Positions 1-8,944 of a stretch of 64,000 nt of DNA are shown here, piece by piece. The stretch's first letter is position 1. Every line of letters starts with the position of its first letter. A model generated the notes under the pieces. It did not search any database and had not been told where the DNA came from. It saw only the letters and a list, made by a program, of their open reading frames with translations. The position numbers and the translations under genes are program-made. Where the stretch lies: positions 24,185-88,184 of the forward strand of contig NZ_JAIQDG010000047.1 in NCBI RefSeq assembly GCF_020037125.1, read 5' to 3'. The stretch is from Myxococcus sp. RHSTA-1-4. Lineage in GTDB: Bacteria > Myxococcota > Myxococcia > Myxococcales > Myxococcaceae.

Positions 1-886
1 CCAGGCCGCGCCTCCACGCCGCGCGCGCATGGAGGAAGAGGAAGCGCACCGCGGCGCAGGTGAGGGCCGCGTAGAAGAAGGTGTAGACGCTCTCCTTGAG
101 GTGCAGCACCAGGTCCACCAGCGTCACCGCCAGCGCCAGCAGCACCTGTCCGCGCCGCGTGCCCGGCGAGGTGGCCGGGTCGGTGAGCATGTAGAAGACG
201 AAGATGAAGAAGGACGGCGCCCCCAGCGTGCCGAGGAAGAGCACCTCCGGCGGCAGGTGGTGCCGCATGATGTAGGCGCGCAGCGCCGTCTGCAGCGCGT
301 AGAAGACGAGGAAGCTGGCCACCAGCCACCCGCGGCCCACGCGGAAGAGGAAGAGCACCAGCGCCGCCATGAGGATGAAGGCGGACAGCGCGATTTCACC
401 GTTGGCCCACTGGTACGCGGGCGCGGCGGTGATGAGCTCGCGCGTCACCAGCAGCGACAGCGCCACGCCGAACATCGACGGGTTGAAGACGTGCCGGCCC
501 TCGAAGGTGAGCACGTATTTGGAGCCGATGGCGAGCCACACCGGCAGGAAGAGCAGCCAGCTCGAGTGCGAGTAGTTGAGCAGCAGCGCCAGCGAGCAGC
601 AGGAGATGTACGCGCTCAGCGGCACCACCTTCCGCCGGTGCAGCAGCCACCCCAGGGCCGCGTCCAGCACACTGCCCGTCACGACGATGGTGGCCATCTG
701 CCACGGGCTGCGGTTGAAGCCGAAGAAGGTGAAGCCCAGCACGCCGTAGAGCGTCAGCAGCGCGGCGAAGGGAATGCGGGGGTCGTTCCACCGGGGCCAC
801 GTCCAGCCCCAGCGCTCGACGCGGGGTGTCGTGTGCAGCGGGACATACACCTGTGCAGCCGGGTTCTCCCCGGGAACAGCGCTCAT
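1..886 (-). CDS. RnfD/NqrB-like integral membrane protein (3' end outside window)
   Basis: The frame opens at an ATG at 886 and stays open to the left edge, giving about 295 residues with the C terminus missing. The product is strongly hydrophobic, with about eight to nine predicted membrane segments. It carries FNPSMFGVAL near residue 135 and TDPATSP near residue 235, which match motifs of the RnfD/NqrB family of redox-pump membrane subunits. Those subunits bind flavin and act in membrane electron transport. No other rnf or nqr gene lies within the window, so this may be one of the stand-alone homologues. It is divergent from the desaturase gene, with about 150 bp between the starts. Membrane location is well supported; the redox role is inferred from the family. 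Confidence 0.7.
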   Translation of the reverse strand, partial: MSAVPGENPAAQVYVPLHTTPRVERWGWTWPRWNDPRIPFAALLTLYGVLGFTFFGFNRSPWQMATIVVTGSVLDAALGWLLHRRKVVPLSAYISCCSLALLLNYSHSSWLLFLPVWLAIGSKYVLTFEGRHVFNPSMFGVALSLLVTRELITAAPAYQWANGEIALSAFILMAALVLFLFRVGRGWLVASFLVFYALQTALRAYIMRHHLPPEVLFLGTLGAPSFFIFVFYMLTDPATSPGTRRGQVLLALAVTLVDLVLHLKESVYTFFYAALTCAAVRFLFLHARAAWRRGL

Positions 887-1038
887 GGAACAGTGCCTCC
901 GGCCCTGCGCGACGCGCGCTTCGTTTCCAGCCCGGGCAGGTGGCCCGAGCGTGCCCCGCCTCCCGCGTGCTGTCCAATCAGGGCCGGGACTTGCAAAGGC
1001 CCTCCCCGCATGTACTCACCTGAGTGCCGGTTCATGTC

Positions 1039-1995
1039 ATGAGCGAGCCTCTGCAAGCCCCGCCCCAACCCCTCGCGCTGCCCGCTCCGTTGCCTCGACG
1101 CGCCGCGGTGCCGCGCGCACTGCTGGTGCGAGCCACCGTGCCGGGGCTGCTGCGCCTCGCGGCCATCGAGTGGGCCTGGATGGGCGCGTGCTGGCTGGCC
1201 ATGGCCCTGTGGCCGTGGGTGGCGCCGCTCGCGGTGCCCGTCATCGCCGGTCGGCTGCATGCGCTCGGCGTCATCCTCCACGACGCCGTGCACCTGAGCG
1301 TGCGGCGCAAGGGATGGGGGCTGCGGCTCCTGGAGGTGCTCGCCGGCTACCCGGTGGCCAGCACCTGGGAGTCCATGCGCTACCACCACCTGCGCCACCA
1401 CCGTGACGCGGGCCTGCCGTCGGACCCGTACCGCCGGCGCCCGCTCCACGGCTGGCGCCTGTGGCGCGCGTGGCTGCTGCTGGTGGGCGTGATTCCCTTC
1501 TGGGTGCTGCGCGGGCCGGTGGGCCTGCTCGCATGGGTGGTGCCTCCGCTGCGCGTCCCGTATGCGCGGCTGTTCCTCCAGGCGGCTCCGGCAGAGGGGC
1601 TCGCGGACTCCGAGGAGGTGCGGGACTGCGCGCGAGCGGAGTCGGGACAGGTGCTGTTCCATCTGGGCGTGCTGGCGCTGGCGTGGCGCTGGCCGGAGGC
1701 GGTGGCGTGGGGGTACGGGTTGCCGCTGCTGGTGGCCTCGGGGCTCAACGCGCACCGGCTGCTGGCGGAGCACACCGGAGCGGAGGCGCGCGGGCGCACG
1801 CTGGAGGACGTGCTGGCGGTGACGGCGGACCACGGGCTCGGGTGGCCGGGCCGGCTGTGGCTGGCGCCGCGCAACGTGGGCTACCACGTGGTGCACCACC
1901 TGCATCCACAGGTCTCGCTGGAGCACCTGCCCCGGCTGCGCGCGTGGTACGTGGCCCGCTTTCCCACCTACTATCCCCCGCCCCGGCGCCCCTGA
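1039..1995 (+). CDS. fatty acid desaturase-like membrane enzyme
   Basis: This 318-residue protein has the three histidine clusters of membrane di-iron desaturases and hydroxylases: HDAVH in an early helix, YHHLRHH about 30 residues later, and HVVHHLHP near the C terminus. The histidines would bind two iron atoms that activate oxygen to desaturate or hydroxylate a lipid chain. Hydrophobic segments surround the clusters as expected. I chose the ATG at 1039; an in-frame GTG at 1024 would add five residues. The order of the boxes fits a desaturase better than a carotenoid ketolase, but the substrate cannot be told from sequence. It is divergent from the RnfD-like gene and 132 bp upstream of a membrane-protein gene. 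Confidence 0.75.
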   Translation: MSEPLQAPPQPLALPAPLPRRAAVPRALLVRATVPGLLRLAAIEWAWMGACWLAMALWPWVAPLAVPVIAGRLHALGVILHDAVHLSVRRKGWGLRLLEVLAGYPVASTWESMRYHHLRHHRDAGLPSDPYRRRPLHGWRLWRAWLLLVGVIPFWVLRGPVGLLAWVVPPLRVPYARLFLQAAPAEGLADSEEVRDCARAESGQVLFHLGVLALAWRWPEAVAWGYGLPLLVASGLNAHRLLAEHTGAEARGRTLEDVLAVTADHGLGWPGRLWLAPRNVGYHVVHHLHPQVSLEHLPRLRAWYVARFPTYYPPPRRP

Positions 1996-2170
1996 TGCGG
2001 TCTCCGCACGCCACCCGCCTCCTGGTCGCCCTCCACCCTCCTCCGCCGCCCACCTGATGCGCTGCCCGCGAACCCGCGCCCTGCTCATCGTGCTCGCCCG
2101 CCACCATTCCCTGCCCCGGCGCCCCTGATGCTCTCCCCGCACACCCGCGTCCTGCTCGCCGTGCTCGCGT
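1981..2170 (+). repeat. three imperfect direct copies of a 60-70 bp segment
   Basis: Three similar segments follow each other at about 1981-2050, 2051-2113 and 2114-2170. Copies one and three share CCCCGGCGCCCCTGATGC, and all three continue with a variant of TCCCCGCACACCCGCGTCCT. The first copy overlaps the stop of the desaturase gene, and the third holds the start codon and first codons of the next gene. This looks like tandem duplication of the junction, leaving two decayed copies of the downstream gene's 5' end. Confidence 0.6.
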
Positions 2171-2751
2171 TCGTCTGCGCCGTGGCCGCGCTCCTCTTCC
2201 GCCGCGCGCAGAACCAGAGGGGCGCGCGCGGCGGGCGCATCTCCGGGCCCAAGCTGGCGTGGCTCTTCTACGCGGTGTTCCTCTGGTTCCTCGTCTGCCC
2301 GCTGGTGGCGCTGGACGCGGCGGTGCCGAAGGAGGCGCGCGCGGTGCTCGGCGCCTTCGCCGCCTTCATGTGGCTGCGCGGCGCGGCGGAGCTGTACCTG
2401 CTCTACGTGACGAAGAGCTGGCGGCCTCCGTACGGCGTGGCGCATGACGTGGCGTGCATCGTGCTGGTGCTCGGCGGGCTGTTCTGGGGCCGCTCGCGGT
2501 GGATGGGGACGCCAGGCACCGCGGACCTGTGGGCGCTGGCCTTCGTGGGACTGGTGCTGGTGAGCCTCTTCGTCGAGGTGGCCTACGCCGCGCTCTTCTT
2601 CCACGCCGTGGAAGGACGCACCACGGGCGAGGAGGGCATCTGGTTCGCGGACGAGGAGCAGGCGCGCTTCCGCCGCATCAACCGGCTCACCCTGGCCCTC
2701 AACGTGCCGCTGTACGCGGGGCTGGCCGCGCTGCTCGTGATGGCGAGGTGA
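2128..2751 (+). CDS. hypothetical integral membrane protein
   Basis: This 207-residue protein has about five hydrophobic segments: a short N-terminal one, two between residues 45 and 95, and two between 105 and 160, plus a hydrophobic C terminus. No family motif was recognised. The ATG at 2128 sits in the third copy of a local repeat, and similar ATG-containing copies lie upstream. It probably shares a transcript with the desaturase gene, since it runs in the same direction after a 132-bp gap. No function is proposed. Confidence 0.7.
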   Translation: MLSPHTRVLLAVLAFVCAVAALLFRRAQNQRGARGGRISGPKLAWLFYAVFLWFLVCPLVALDAAVPKEARAVLGAFAAFMWLRGAAELYLLYVTKSWRPPYGVAHDVACIVLVLGGLFWGRSRWMGTPGTADLWALAFVGLVLVSLFVEVAYAALFFHAVEGRTTGEEGIWFADEEQARFRRINRLTLALNVPLYAGLAALLVMAR

Positions 2752-2821
2752 GCGGGCCGGTCAGGGCCCCAACGTCGTCTTCCACTCCCGTCCCGCTCTC
2801 GATTAACGTACGCCGCTCGCC

Positions 2822-4579
2822 ATGAACTCCGATTCCGCGTCGGCGCTGCTCCTCGATGAGTATTTCGCAACGGGTGATGCGCGCTTTCTCGAGGAGCTCT
2901 TCCGGAGCCGCTCGGAGAAGAAGCTCAAGTCCCTGGCGGAGCGCTGGTACGGCGATGAGCGCCCCTTCGCGCGCCAGGCGCTGCTCGGCTACATCGACGA
3001 TGGGTGTGACCGGCCCGGACACCGAGCGTTGGTGAAGGCGCTCTTCAAGCGCGCCGAGGCCCGGGGCGATGACGAGGCCATGGGGCACTTCCTCGTGGCC
3101 TTCGACCGGCTCGCGCGGCGCGACCTCAAGAAGCGCACGGGCTGGGACTGGTCCACACGCCAGCCGACGGAGAGCTGGGCCCTGGAGTGGGACCGCGCGG
3201 TGCCGAACCGCGCCCGGCGGCAGGGCGGGCACCACGCGTCGAAGCGCTCCAAAGAGGGCTACTTCCTCTACCACCCCATGCCCCGCTTCTCCCGCGTCAC
3301 GCGCCAGTACCTCCAGCGGCGGGCGTGGCGCTACTTCCGGAAGCAGTCCCACGCGAAGACCCAGGGGAGCGCGGCGAAATACGGGACGGCCATCCGCGCC
3401 GTGCTGGCCCTCTACCAGGACGAACACCTGAGCCGTCCCGAGCGCCTCATCGACGCCTGGGGCCTGATGCACGCGCTCTACCACGGCTCCCCCGTCCTCC
3501 TGCGGCGGCCGAAGGGCATCACCGTGGCCGACGGGCACACGCTGGCCGAGCTGCGGCCCGCGCCCTACTGCCCCGACGCGTGGCGCGGCTGCCGGGACGC
3601 GCTGCTCGACCTGCTCACCACTGCCCGGAGCCGCACCGTCCGGACGTTCTGCATCGACCGCCTCAAGAGCGAGTACGTCCAGGAGCTCCGCGGCCTGCCC
3701 GTGAGCCAGCTCAAGCCGCTCCTCGACAGCCCCCATGAAGAGGTCCAGTCGTTCGCGGTGGAGCTCCTCCAGGCGGCGACGGGACTGGAGCTGCTGCCGA
3801 TAAAGGAGTGGCTGGCGCTCCTGGAAATCAACAACCCGGTGGCGCTGCCCCTCCTCTGCACGCTGGTGGAGAAGACGGTCTCCCCCGAGCGCCTCACCCT
3901 CGTGCAGTGCATCCAGCTCGCGTGCTCCCGCGCCGCGCCGGTGGCGGAGCTGGGGCTGCGGTGGGCGAAGGCGAAGCGCATCGCCAGCGCGGACGACCTC
4001 GCCTTCCTGCTGCGCCTGACGCGCGCCGAGGCCCCGAATGTCCGCGCCGACGGCATCGACTGGGTGTGCCAGCTCCTGCTGCTCGCCGACACCGCGAAGC
4101 CCGAGCTCGTCCGCGAGCTGCTCGATGCCCGCCACGCCGATGTCCGCGCGCGGGCGCTGGAGCTGCTGGCGAAGGACGCCCGCTTCGGAGACAACGCCCT
4201 CCTCTGGACGGCCATGTCGGAGAGCCCCTACGACGACGTGCGGCAGGCCCTCCTGCGCATGCTCCCGGAGAAGGAGAAGGCCTTCGACCCGCGGAGCCTC
4301 CAGCACCTGTGGGCCACGGCGGTGCTCGCGGTGCACCGGGGTGGCCGGGCCCGCCAGCTCGCGACGAACCAGCTCGCCGAGCGCGTCGTCCGCAAGCCCG
4401 AGGAGGCGGACGCGCTGCTGCCCATCCTGGGCTTCGCGCTGCGCAGCCTCCGCGCTCCGGAGCGGCGCACGGCGCTGGCCTCCCTGTCCCGGGTCGCCTT
4501 CCAGCGGCCCGCGCTGAAGGACGCCCTCTCGCGTTTGCTGCCGGAGCTGAAGCTCGTCGGTGACGAGGTGACCTCGTGA
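2822..4579 (+). CDS. HEAT/ARM-repeat protein of the retron operon
   Basis: This 585-residue, mostly alpha-helical protein has an arginine- and lysine-rich first third, then repeated helical pairs from about residue 270 (for example SPHEEVQSFAVELL and DARHADVRARALELL) typical of HEAT or armadillo repeats. Such solenoids usually bind proteins or nucleic acids. Its TGA overlaps the GTG of the SWIM gene by four bases, which implies translational coupling, and the retron element and reverse transcriptase follow. From memory, retron surveys describe a class, including Mx162-like reverse transcriptases, accompanied by an ARM-like protein and a winged-helix SWIM protein. An effector or partner role in the retron system is therefore likely, though inferred from context. 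No catalytic motif was seen. Confidence 0.8.
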   Translation: MNSDSASALLLDEYFATGDARFLEELFRSRSEKKLKSLAERWYGDERPFARQALLGYIDDGCDRPGHRALVKALFKRAEARGDDEAMGHFLVAFDRLARRDLKKRTGWDWSTRQPTESWALEWDRAVPNRARRQGGHHASKRSKEGYFLYHPMPRFSRVTRQYLQRRAWRYFRKQSHAKTQGSAAKYGTAIRAVLALYQDEHLSRPERLIDAWGLMHALYHGSPVLLRRPKGITVADGHTLAELRPAPYCPDAWRGCRDALLDLLTTARSRTVRTFCIDRLKSEYVQELRGLPVSQLKPLLDSPHEEVQSFAVELLQAATGLELLPIKEWLALLEINNPVALPLLCTLVEKTVSPERLTLVQCIQLACSRAAPVAELGLRWAKAKRIASADDLAFLLRLTRAEAPNVRADGIDWVCQLLLLADTAKPELVRELLDARHADVRARALELLAKDARFGDNALLWTAMSESPYDDVRQALLRMLPEKEKAFDPRSLQHLWATAVLAVHRGGRARQLATNQLAERVVRKPEEADALLPILGFALRSLRAPERRTALASLSRVAFQRPALKDALSRLLPELKLVGDEVTS

Positions 4580-6270
4580 ACCTGGACCTCAAGTACCTCG
4601 GCCACAGCGGCGTGGTGGACGTGCCGGGCGGCTCGGCGCTGGCGTTCCAGCCGAACCTCGCCCGCCCCCGCGTCTTCTTCGACCAGGAGCTGAAGAACCC
4701 CATCCGCTTCCGCGAGGCCATCAGCGCGCTGCACGAAGTGGTGGTGGGCGACCTCCGCATCAAGAAGAAGGACAGGAGCGCCTACGAGGCCTGGAAGGCG
4801 GAGGAGGCCCGGCAGGAGGAGGAGCTCCGCCGCGCCGTCCACGACCAGGCGAAGCAGGCCGAGCTGGCGAAGCTGAAGAACGAGCCGATACCGCGCAACC
4901 TGGAGGCGGACTTCCGGAAGATGCACCGCCTCTACTGGGATGCCCGGAGGCGGTGGGCGAGCGAGCTGTCCCGCAACGACCCGGCCCTCTTCCGGGCGCT
5001 CGTCCCGTGCGACCCGGTGGTGACGGTGGCCCCGGACGTCGTGTTCTTCGAGTGCTTCGCCAAGGACGAGTCCAGCTACGGCTGCCTCTTCGTGGAGCGC
5101 GACGCGTTCAACGGCAAGGGCGAGGCGGCGACGGGCACCACCAACGTGGACTACTCGCTGGCGCTGTACGAGCACTTCCAGACGCTGCGCACGTACCGGC
5201 CCACGCGCCTGCAGGTGGACCCGTCCGGGTTCGAGGTGAAGGTGCGGGGCCACGCCAGCTACCGCGAGGAGAAGATTGACCTGCCGCCCACGTGGCTGCG
5301 CGGCTTCGGTCAGCTCCAGGCGGCCATGGGGCTGCCGTCGCGGCGGGTGGAGCTGTCGGTGGACGCCGTCTACTCGCTGCTGGCCTTCCTCAAGCGGCAC
5401 CGGGAGAAGACGGGCCCGCGCTCGCTGCGCTTCCAGCTCCGGCCGGGCTCGCCGCCGTCGGTGGTGCTGGAGCCCTGGGGCGTCACCGTCCAGAGCCGGG
5501 GCAGGGCCTACGACGGCGACAAGCCGGAGGAAATCAAGGTCTGGGGCCGCCGCCGGCTGATGGTCCTGGCGCGGCTGCTCCCGCTCGCGGAGCGCGTGGA
5601 GGTGCAGCTCTTGGGCTCCGGCATGCCCAGCATCTGGACCGTCCACATGGGCGAGATGCGGATGGTGCTGGCGCTCTCCGGGTGGACGGCCAACGACTGG
5701 ACCGGCGGCGCCAGCCTGGAGCTGCTCGCGGGCGACGCGCGGCCGGAGGCGCGGGCGGTGGACCTGCTGACGAAGCGGCTTCGGGACGTGCAGCGGGCCA
5801 CGCTGGCGGAGCTGGCCTCGCATGTCTCCGCCCCGCGCGAGGCGCTGCTGGGCTCGCTGCACCTGCTGGCGAAGCAGGGACAGGTCGTCTACGACTTCGC
5901 CGCGCAGAGCTACCGGTGGCGGCAGGTGATGCCGGTGGCCCTGTCCGAGTCCGTCCTCGGCCCCGAGCCCGAGGAGGTCGTCCTGGGCCGGCGGCTCCAG
6001 CAGGAGGGAAAGGTGAAGCTCCTGCGGGAGGAGCTGCTGTCCGAGGCGCGGCGCCTCCTGGTGGCGCGGGCCGGTGAGGTGGAGTGCGAGGCCCTCTTCG
6101 ACATGGATGGCGGCTTCTCGCGGGCGCGGTGTGGCTGCTCGCACTTCCGCAGGTTCGCCCTGCGTGCGGGGCCGTGCCGCCACCTGCTGGCGCTGCGGCT
6201 CACGGTGCTGCGGAGTGCCTCGGGATTTGATATGGGTTTGCCCGGCCCCGCCGGGCGCGTGGTTCAGTGA
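4576..6270 (+). CDS. winged-helix + SWIM zinc-finger protein of the retron operon
   Basis: This 564-residue protein starts at a GTG overlapping the stop of the HEAT gene. Near the C terminus it has the SWIM signature CxC-x12-CxH (C519, C521, C534, H536), a zinc finger that binds nucleic acids or proteins. Just before it, about residues 400-450 read as a winged helix (TLAELASHVSAPREALLGSL). A charged, coiled-coil-prone segment occupies about residues 70-120. The order winged helix then SWIM matches the WHSWIM accessory described for one retron class. The retron msr begins only a few bases after the stop, so protein and element share a transcript. The molecular action is not known from sequence. 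Confidence 0.85.
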   Translation: MNLDLKYLGHSGVVDVPGGSALAFQPNLARPRVFFDQELKNPIRFREAISALHEVVVGDLRIKKKDRSAYEAWKAEEARQEEELRRAVHDQAKQAELAKLKNEPIPRNLEADFRKMHRLYWDARRRWASELSRNDPALFRALVPCDPVVTVAPDVVFFECFAKDESSYGCLFVERDAFNGKGEAATGTTNVDYSLALYEHFQTLRTYRPTRLQVDPSGFEVKVRGHASYREEKIDLPPTWLRGFGQLQAAMGLPSRRVELSVDAVYSLLAFLKRHREKTGPRSLRFQLRPGSPPSVVLEPWGVTVQSRGRAYDGDKPEEIKVWGRRRLMVLARLLPLAERVEVQLLGSGMPSIWTVHMGEMRMVLALSGWTANDWTGGASLELLAGDARPEARAVDLLTKRLRDVQRATLAELASHVSAPREALLGSLHLLAKQGQVVYDFAAQSYRWRQVMPVALSESVLGPEPEEVVLGRRLQQEGKVKLLREELLSEARRLLVARAGEVECEALFDMDGGFSRARCGCSHFRRFALRAGPCRHLLALRLTVLRSASGFDMGLPGPAGRVVQ

Positions 6271-6273
6271 TGC

Positions 6274-6519
6274 CGTCCCACCCTTCAAGGAGTTCCCTTC
6301 CGCTCGAGCCCTTCATGCCGCGGTGTTCCGCCGCGGTGGCGGTCTCTCTCTCATTCGTCCCCACGCCCGATGTTCTTTTGGGAATCAGGGGCACCGTGAT
6401 GGCCTTCACCAGCCCGACCCTTCGGGTCCTGGCCACACGGTGCCCCCGATTCCCTCGTGATCGGCCGTGGTCCTGCGTTTGAAGTCGGGCTGGAAGGGAA
6501 CTCCTTGAAGGGTGGGACG
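6274..6519 (+). ncRNA. retron msr-msd element (primer/template RNA for msDNA)
   Basis: The element is bounded by a perfect 28-bp inverted repeat, 6274-6301 (a1) and 6492-6519 (a2), which would pair and place a guanosine next to the start of reverse transcription. An AGC at 6307-6309 just inside a1 makes G6308 a candidate branch guanosine. The msr part has a hairpin of CCGCGG at 6318-6323 and 6331-6336. The msd part has a long stem, 6380-6398 with 6436-6454, of 18 pairs and one mismatch, capped by GACCC-TTC-GGGTC at 6416-6428. Stem sizes resemble the Mx162/Sa163 family of msDNA. The reverse transcriptase starts 18 bases downstream. Exact ends of the RNA and DNA were not determined. Confidence 0.9.
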
Positions 6520-6536
6520 CCGAGCGCGGAGCGGCG

Positions 6537-8153
6537 ATGGGCAGCTTCTGGAATCGGTTGAAGGGCTTCTTCACGGGAGGGGACTCCTCCGGGGAAGACA
6601 CGCCTGGGCAGGACGCGGCGGCGGTGCCACCGGCCGGCACGGCGGCGGCGCCGGGTGCTTCCGCGCCCGCGGCCCCCGTGGCCCGGAATCCGTACGCCGC
6701 CAACGAGGCCATCCTGGGCCTGTCCGCGGAGGAGTTCCGCAAGCGGGCGCTGAAAATCGTCCCGTGGCGGACGGCGTGGATTGGCCGGGTCGACACCATT
6801 CCTCCGCAGAGTGACGAGCGCACCGCGCTCATCGACCGGGGCCTCATCCTCCGGGGCTTCCTGACGCGGGAGCAGCTCGCGGAAATCCACCGCGTGGGCG
6901 ACCTGTGGCTCAAGCACCACGAGGCGCACACGCTGGCCTCGGCCGCCGCGGCGAAGACGGCGGAAGCGGCCGTCGAGCAGCGGCGCGAGGAGCGGCGCAA
7001 GCGCAAGGAGGAGAAACAGCGCCTCGCGGCGGAGCGGAGGCAGCAGCGCGTGGAGGACGTCGCGCGGCGCCGGCGCGAGGACATCATCTTCCTGGGGCGT
7101 GGCGTCTCGGGCGGGCTGGCCGACCGCCGCTCCAACATCGAGGCGCTCCAGGCGGCGAAGCTGCCGGTGCTGTCCTCTCCGGCGGACGTGGCGAAGGCGC
7201 TCGGGCTCACCATCCCCCGGCTGCGCTGGCTGTGCTTCCACCAGGAGGCGGCGGAGAAGACGCACTACCACTACTTCGAGGTGCCCAAGCGCTCCGGCGG
7301 CAAGCGGCTGCTCAGCGCGCCGCAGCCCACGCTGAAACAGGCGCAGGCGTGGATTCTGGAGAACATCCTGGAGCCGCTCCCCACCGAGCTGCCGGCGCAC
7401 GGCTTCATCAAGGGCCGCTCCACGGTGAGCAACGCCGCCGCGCACCAGGACCGCGACGTGGTGGTGAACCTGGACCTGAAGGACTTCTTCCCCACCATCA
7501 CCTTCCGGCGGGTGAAGGGCGTCTTCCAGCGGCTGGGCTATTCGCCCAGCGTCGCCACGGTGCTCGCGCTGCTGTGCACCGAGTCGCCCCGGCGGCAGGT
7601 GGACTACGACGGGAAGAAGTACTGGGTGGCGGTGGCGGAGCGGGGCCTGCCGCAGGGCGCGTGCACGAGCCCGGCGCTGTCGAACCAGGTGGCGCGCAAG
7701 CTGGACCGGCGCCTGCGCGGGCGCATGGCGAAGCTGGGCTGGGAGTACACCCGCTACGCGGATGACCTGACGTTCTCCGCGCCCGCCGGCAAGCGGGACC
7801 AGGTTCCCTTCCTCATGGCGGCCGTGCGCCACGTCGCGGAGGAGGAGGGCTTCGCGCTCAACCCGAACAAGGGCCGCGTCCAGCGCGTCGGCGGGCGGCA
7901 GAGCGTCACCGGCATCGTGGTGAACGAGAAGCTCTCCGTTCCCCGCGAGGAGGTACGCCGGCTGCGCGCCATCCTCCACCAGGCGAGGACGACGGGACTC
8001 GAGGCGCAGAACCGGGAGAACCGGCCGAACTTCGAGGCCTGGCTCCACGGGAAGATTGCCTACGTCTGCATGGTGGACCGGGCGAAGGGCCTCAAGCTGC
8101 TGGAGGCGTTCGAGGCGCTGAGGAGCGGGAAGCGGGCCTCCGCGGGTTCGTAG
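6537..8153 (+). CDS. retron reverse transcriptase (Mx162-like)
   Basis: This 538-residue protein makes the branched RNA-DNA hybrid (msDNA) from the adjacent msr-msd RNA. Reverse-transcriptase motifs are in order: DLKDFF with the first catalytic Asp at 313, LPQG at 371-374, and YADD at 407-410. Retron-specific marks are also present: NAAAH at 299-303 and a VTG motif about 50 residues after YADD. The first 230 residues form an extension with an Ala/Pro-rich linker and a highly charged helix near 145-185. I recall Mx162 RT as about 485 residues, so this one has a longer N terminus. It is the last gene of the retron operon and converges on the neighbouring Imm49 gene 26 bp away. Confidence 0.95.
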   Translation: MGSFWNRLKGFFTGGDSSGEDTPGQDAAAVPPAGTAAAPGASAPAAPVARNPYAANEAILGLSAEEFRKRALKIVPWRTAWIGRVDTIPPQSDERTALIDRGLILRGFLTREQLAEIHRVGDLWLKHHEAHTLASAAAAKTAEAAVEQRREERRKRKEEKQRLAAERRQQRVEDVARRRREDIIFLGRGVSGGLADRRSNIEALQAAKLPVLSSPADVAKALGLTIPRLRWLCFHQEAAEKTHYHYFEVPKRSGGKRLLSAPQPTLKQAQAWILENILEPLPTELPAHGFIKGRSTVSNAAAHQDRDVVVNLDLKDFFPTITFRRVKGVFQRLGYSPSVATVLALLCTESPRRQVDYDGKKYWVAVAERGLPQGACTSPALSNQVARKLDRRLRGRMAKLGWEYTRYADDLTFSAPAGKRDQVPFLMAAVRHVAEEEGFALNPNKGRVQRVGGRQSVTGIVVNEKLSVPREEVRRLRAILHQARTTGLEAQNRENRPNFEAWLHGKIAYVCMVDRAKGLKLLEAFEALRSGKRASAGS

Positions 8154-8179
8154 CGCGGCCCCCTACCCGCCCAGGGCAG

Positions 8180-8944
8180 TCAGAGCGCCTTCCAGGAGTC
8201 CTCGTGGAAGACACGTGAGACGTTCTCACGAGCAACGGACGGTATGTAGAGGTAATCCTCTTCCGTTTCCATCCCCAACCCCTCCGCGAGGCGCACGAGC
8301 GCCACGCCCTCCACGCAGAGCTTCCCCTCGGTGGCCAGCAACTCGGGCGCGGTGCCCCCCTTCCGGGCGAGTTCCTCATAGTGGTCGCGGCGCTCCGAGA
8401 GGAAGCGCCGCAGGGCCTCGTCGAACCCCCCCGCATCGGCGGCCTGGAGCGCACCGCACACCTCCAGGCGGACATCCTCCGCTCCGCTCAACGCCTTCTC
8501 ATGGCGCCGAAGCAGCAGCTCACATGTCTCGGCCGAGGCGCCCAGGAAGAAGCGCTGCATGAGGAACTCGACGAAGAGGAAGTCCTCCTCGTACTCCGCG
8601 CCCTGCGTCCAGGTCCGCTTGGAGAGGTGGGCAATCCGCGCGGCTCCTTCGAGGTCCCCCACCGCGATGGCGTCGAAGAACGGCGGCGACTGCCCGGTCC
8701 TCCGCTCACCCTCCGCGGCGTTTCGCAGCCAGGCCGCATAGGCCCGGCCGCTCTGGTGCAGCCGCAGGTGGAACTCCCCCGGCAGGCCGGTCATCAACAG
8801 CTCTCCGATGCCGGCGATGCGCAGGTTCTGACAAAAGGCGAGGATGCGCTTCCGCCCTGCCTTCCCGGCCGTCAGCTCGGGGAGCCACTCCAGGTTCTCA
8901 TTGAGGGCGTTACCGACGTAGACAGGCAGGTATTGAGAGCTCAC
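8180..8944 (-). CDS. Imm49-family immunity protein (cassette A)
   Basis: This 254-residue, mostly helical protein carries the pattern EYEEDFLFVEFLM near the middle and GVALVRLAE near the end, shared with the three other Imm49-like proteins in this window. Imm49 proteins are predicted antitoxins of polymorphic toxin systems. The GTG start overlaps the stop of the ketosynthase-like gene by four bases, so it is the last gene of a seven-gene minus-strand cassette. The toxin it neutralises is not proven; every cassette here also has an Imm11 next to the nuclease, so Imm49 may serve another toxin. Confidence 0.75.
   Translation of the reverse strand: MSSQYLPVYVGNALNENLEWLPELTAGKAGRKRILAFCQNLRIAGIGELLMTGLPGEFHLRLHQSGRAYAAWLRNAAEGERRTGQSPPFFDAIAVGDLEGAARIAHLSKRTWTQGAEYEEDFLFVEFLMQRFFLGASAETCELLLRRHEKALSGAEDVRLEVCGALQAADAGGFDEALRRFLSERRDHYEELARKGGTAPELLATEGKLCVEGVALVRLAEGLGMETEEDYLYIPSVARENVSRVFHEDSWKAL

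Noticed and set aside
883..2604. Long minus-strand reading frame opposite the desaturase and membrane-protein genes
   Set aside because: Arginine/histidine/proline-rich sequence without family motifs, fully antisense to genes with clear motifs; typical of high-GC DNA.
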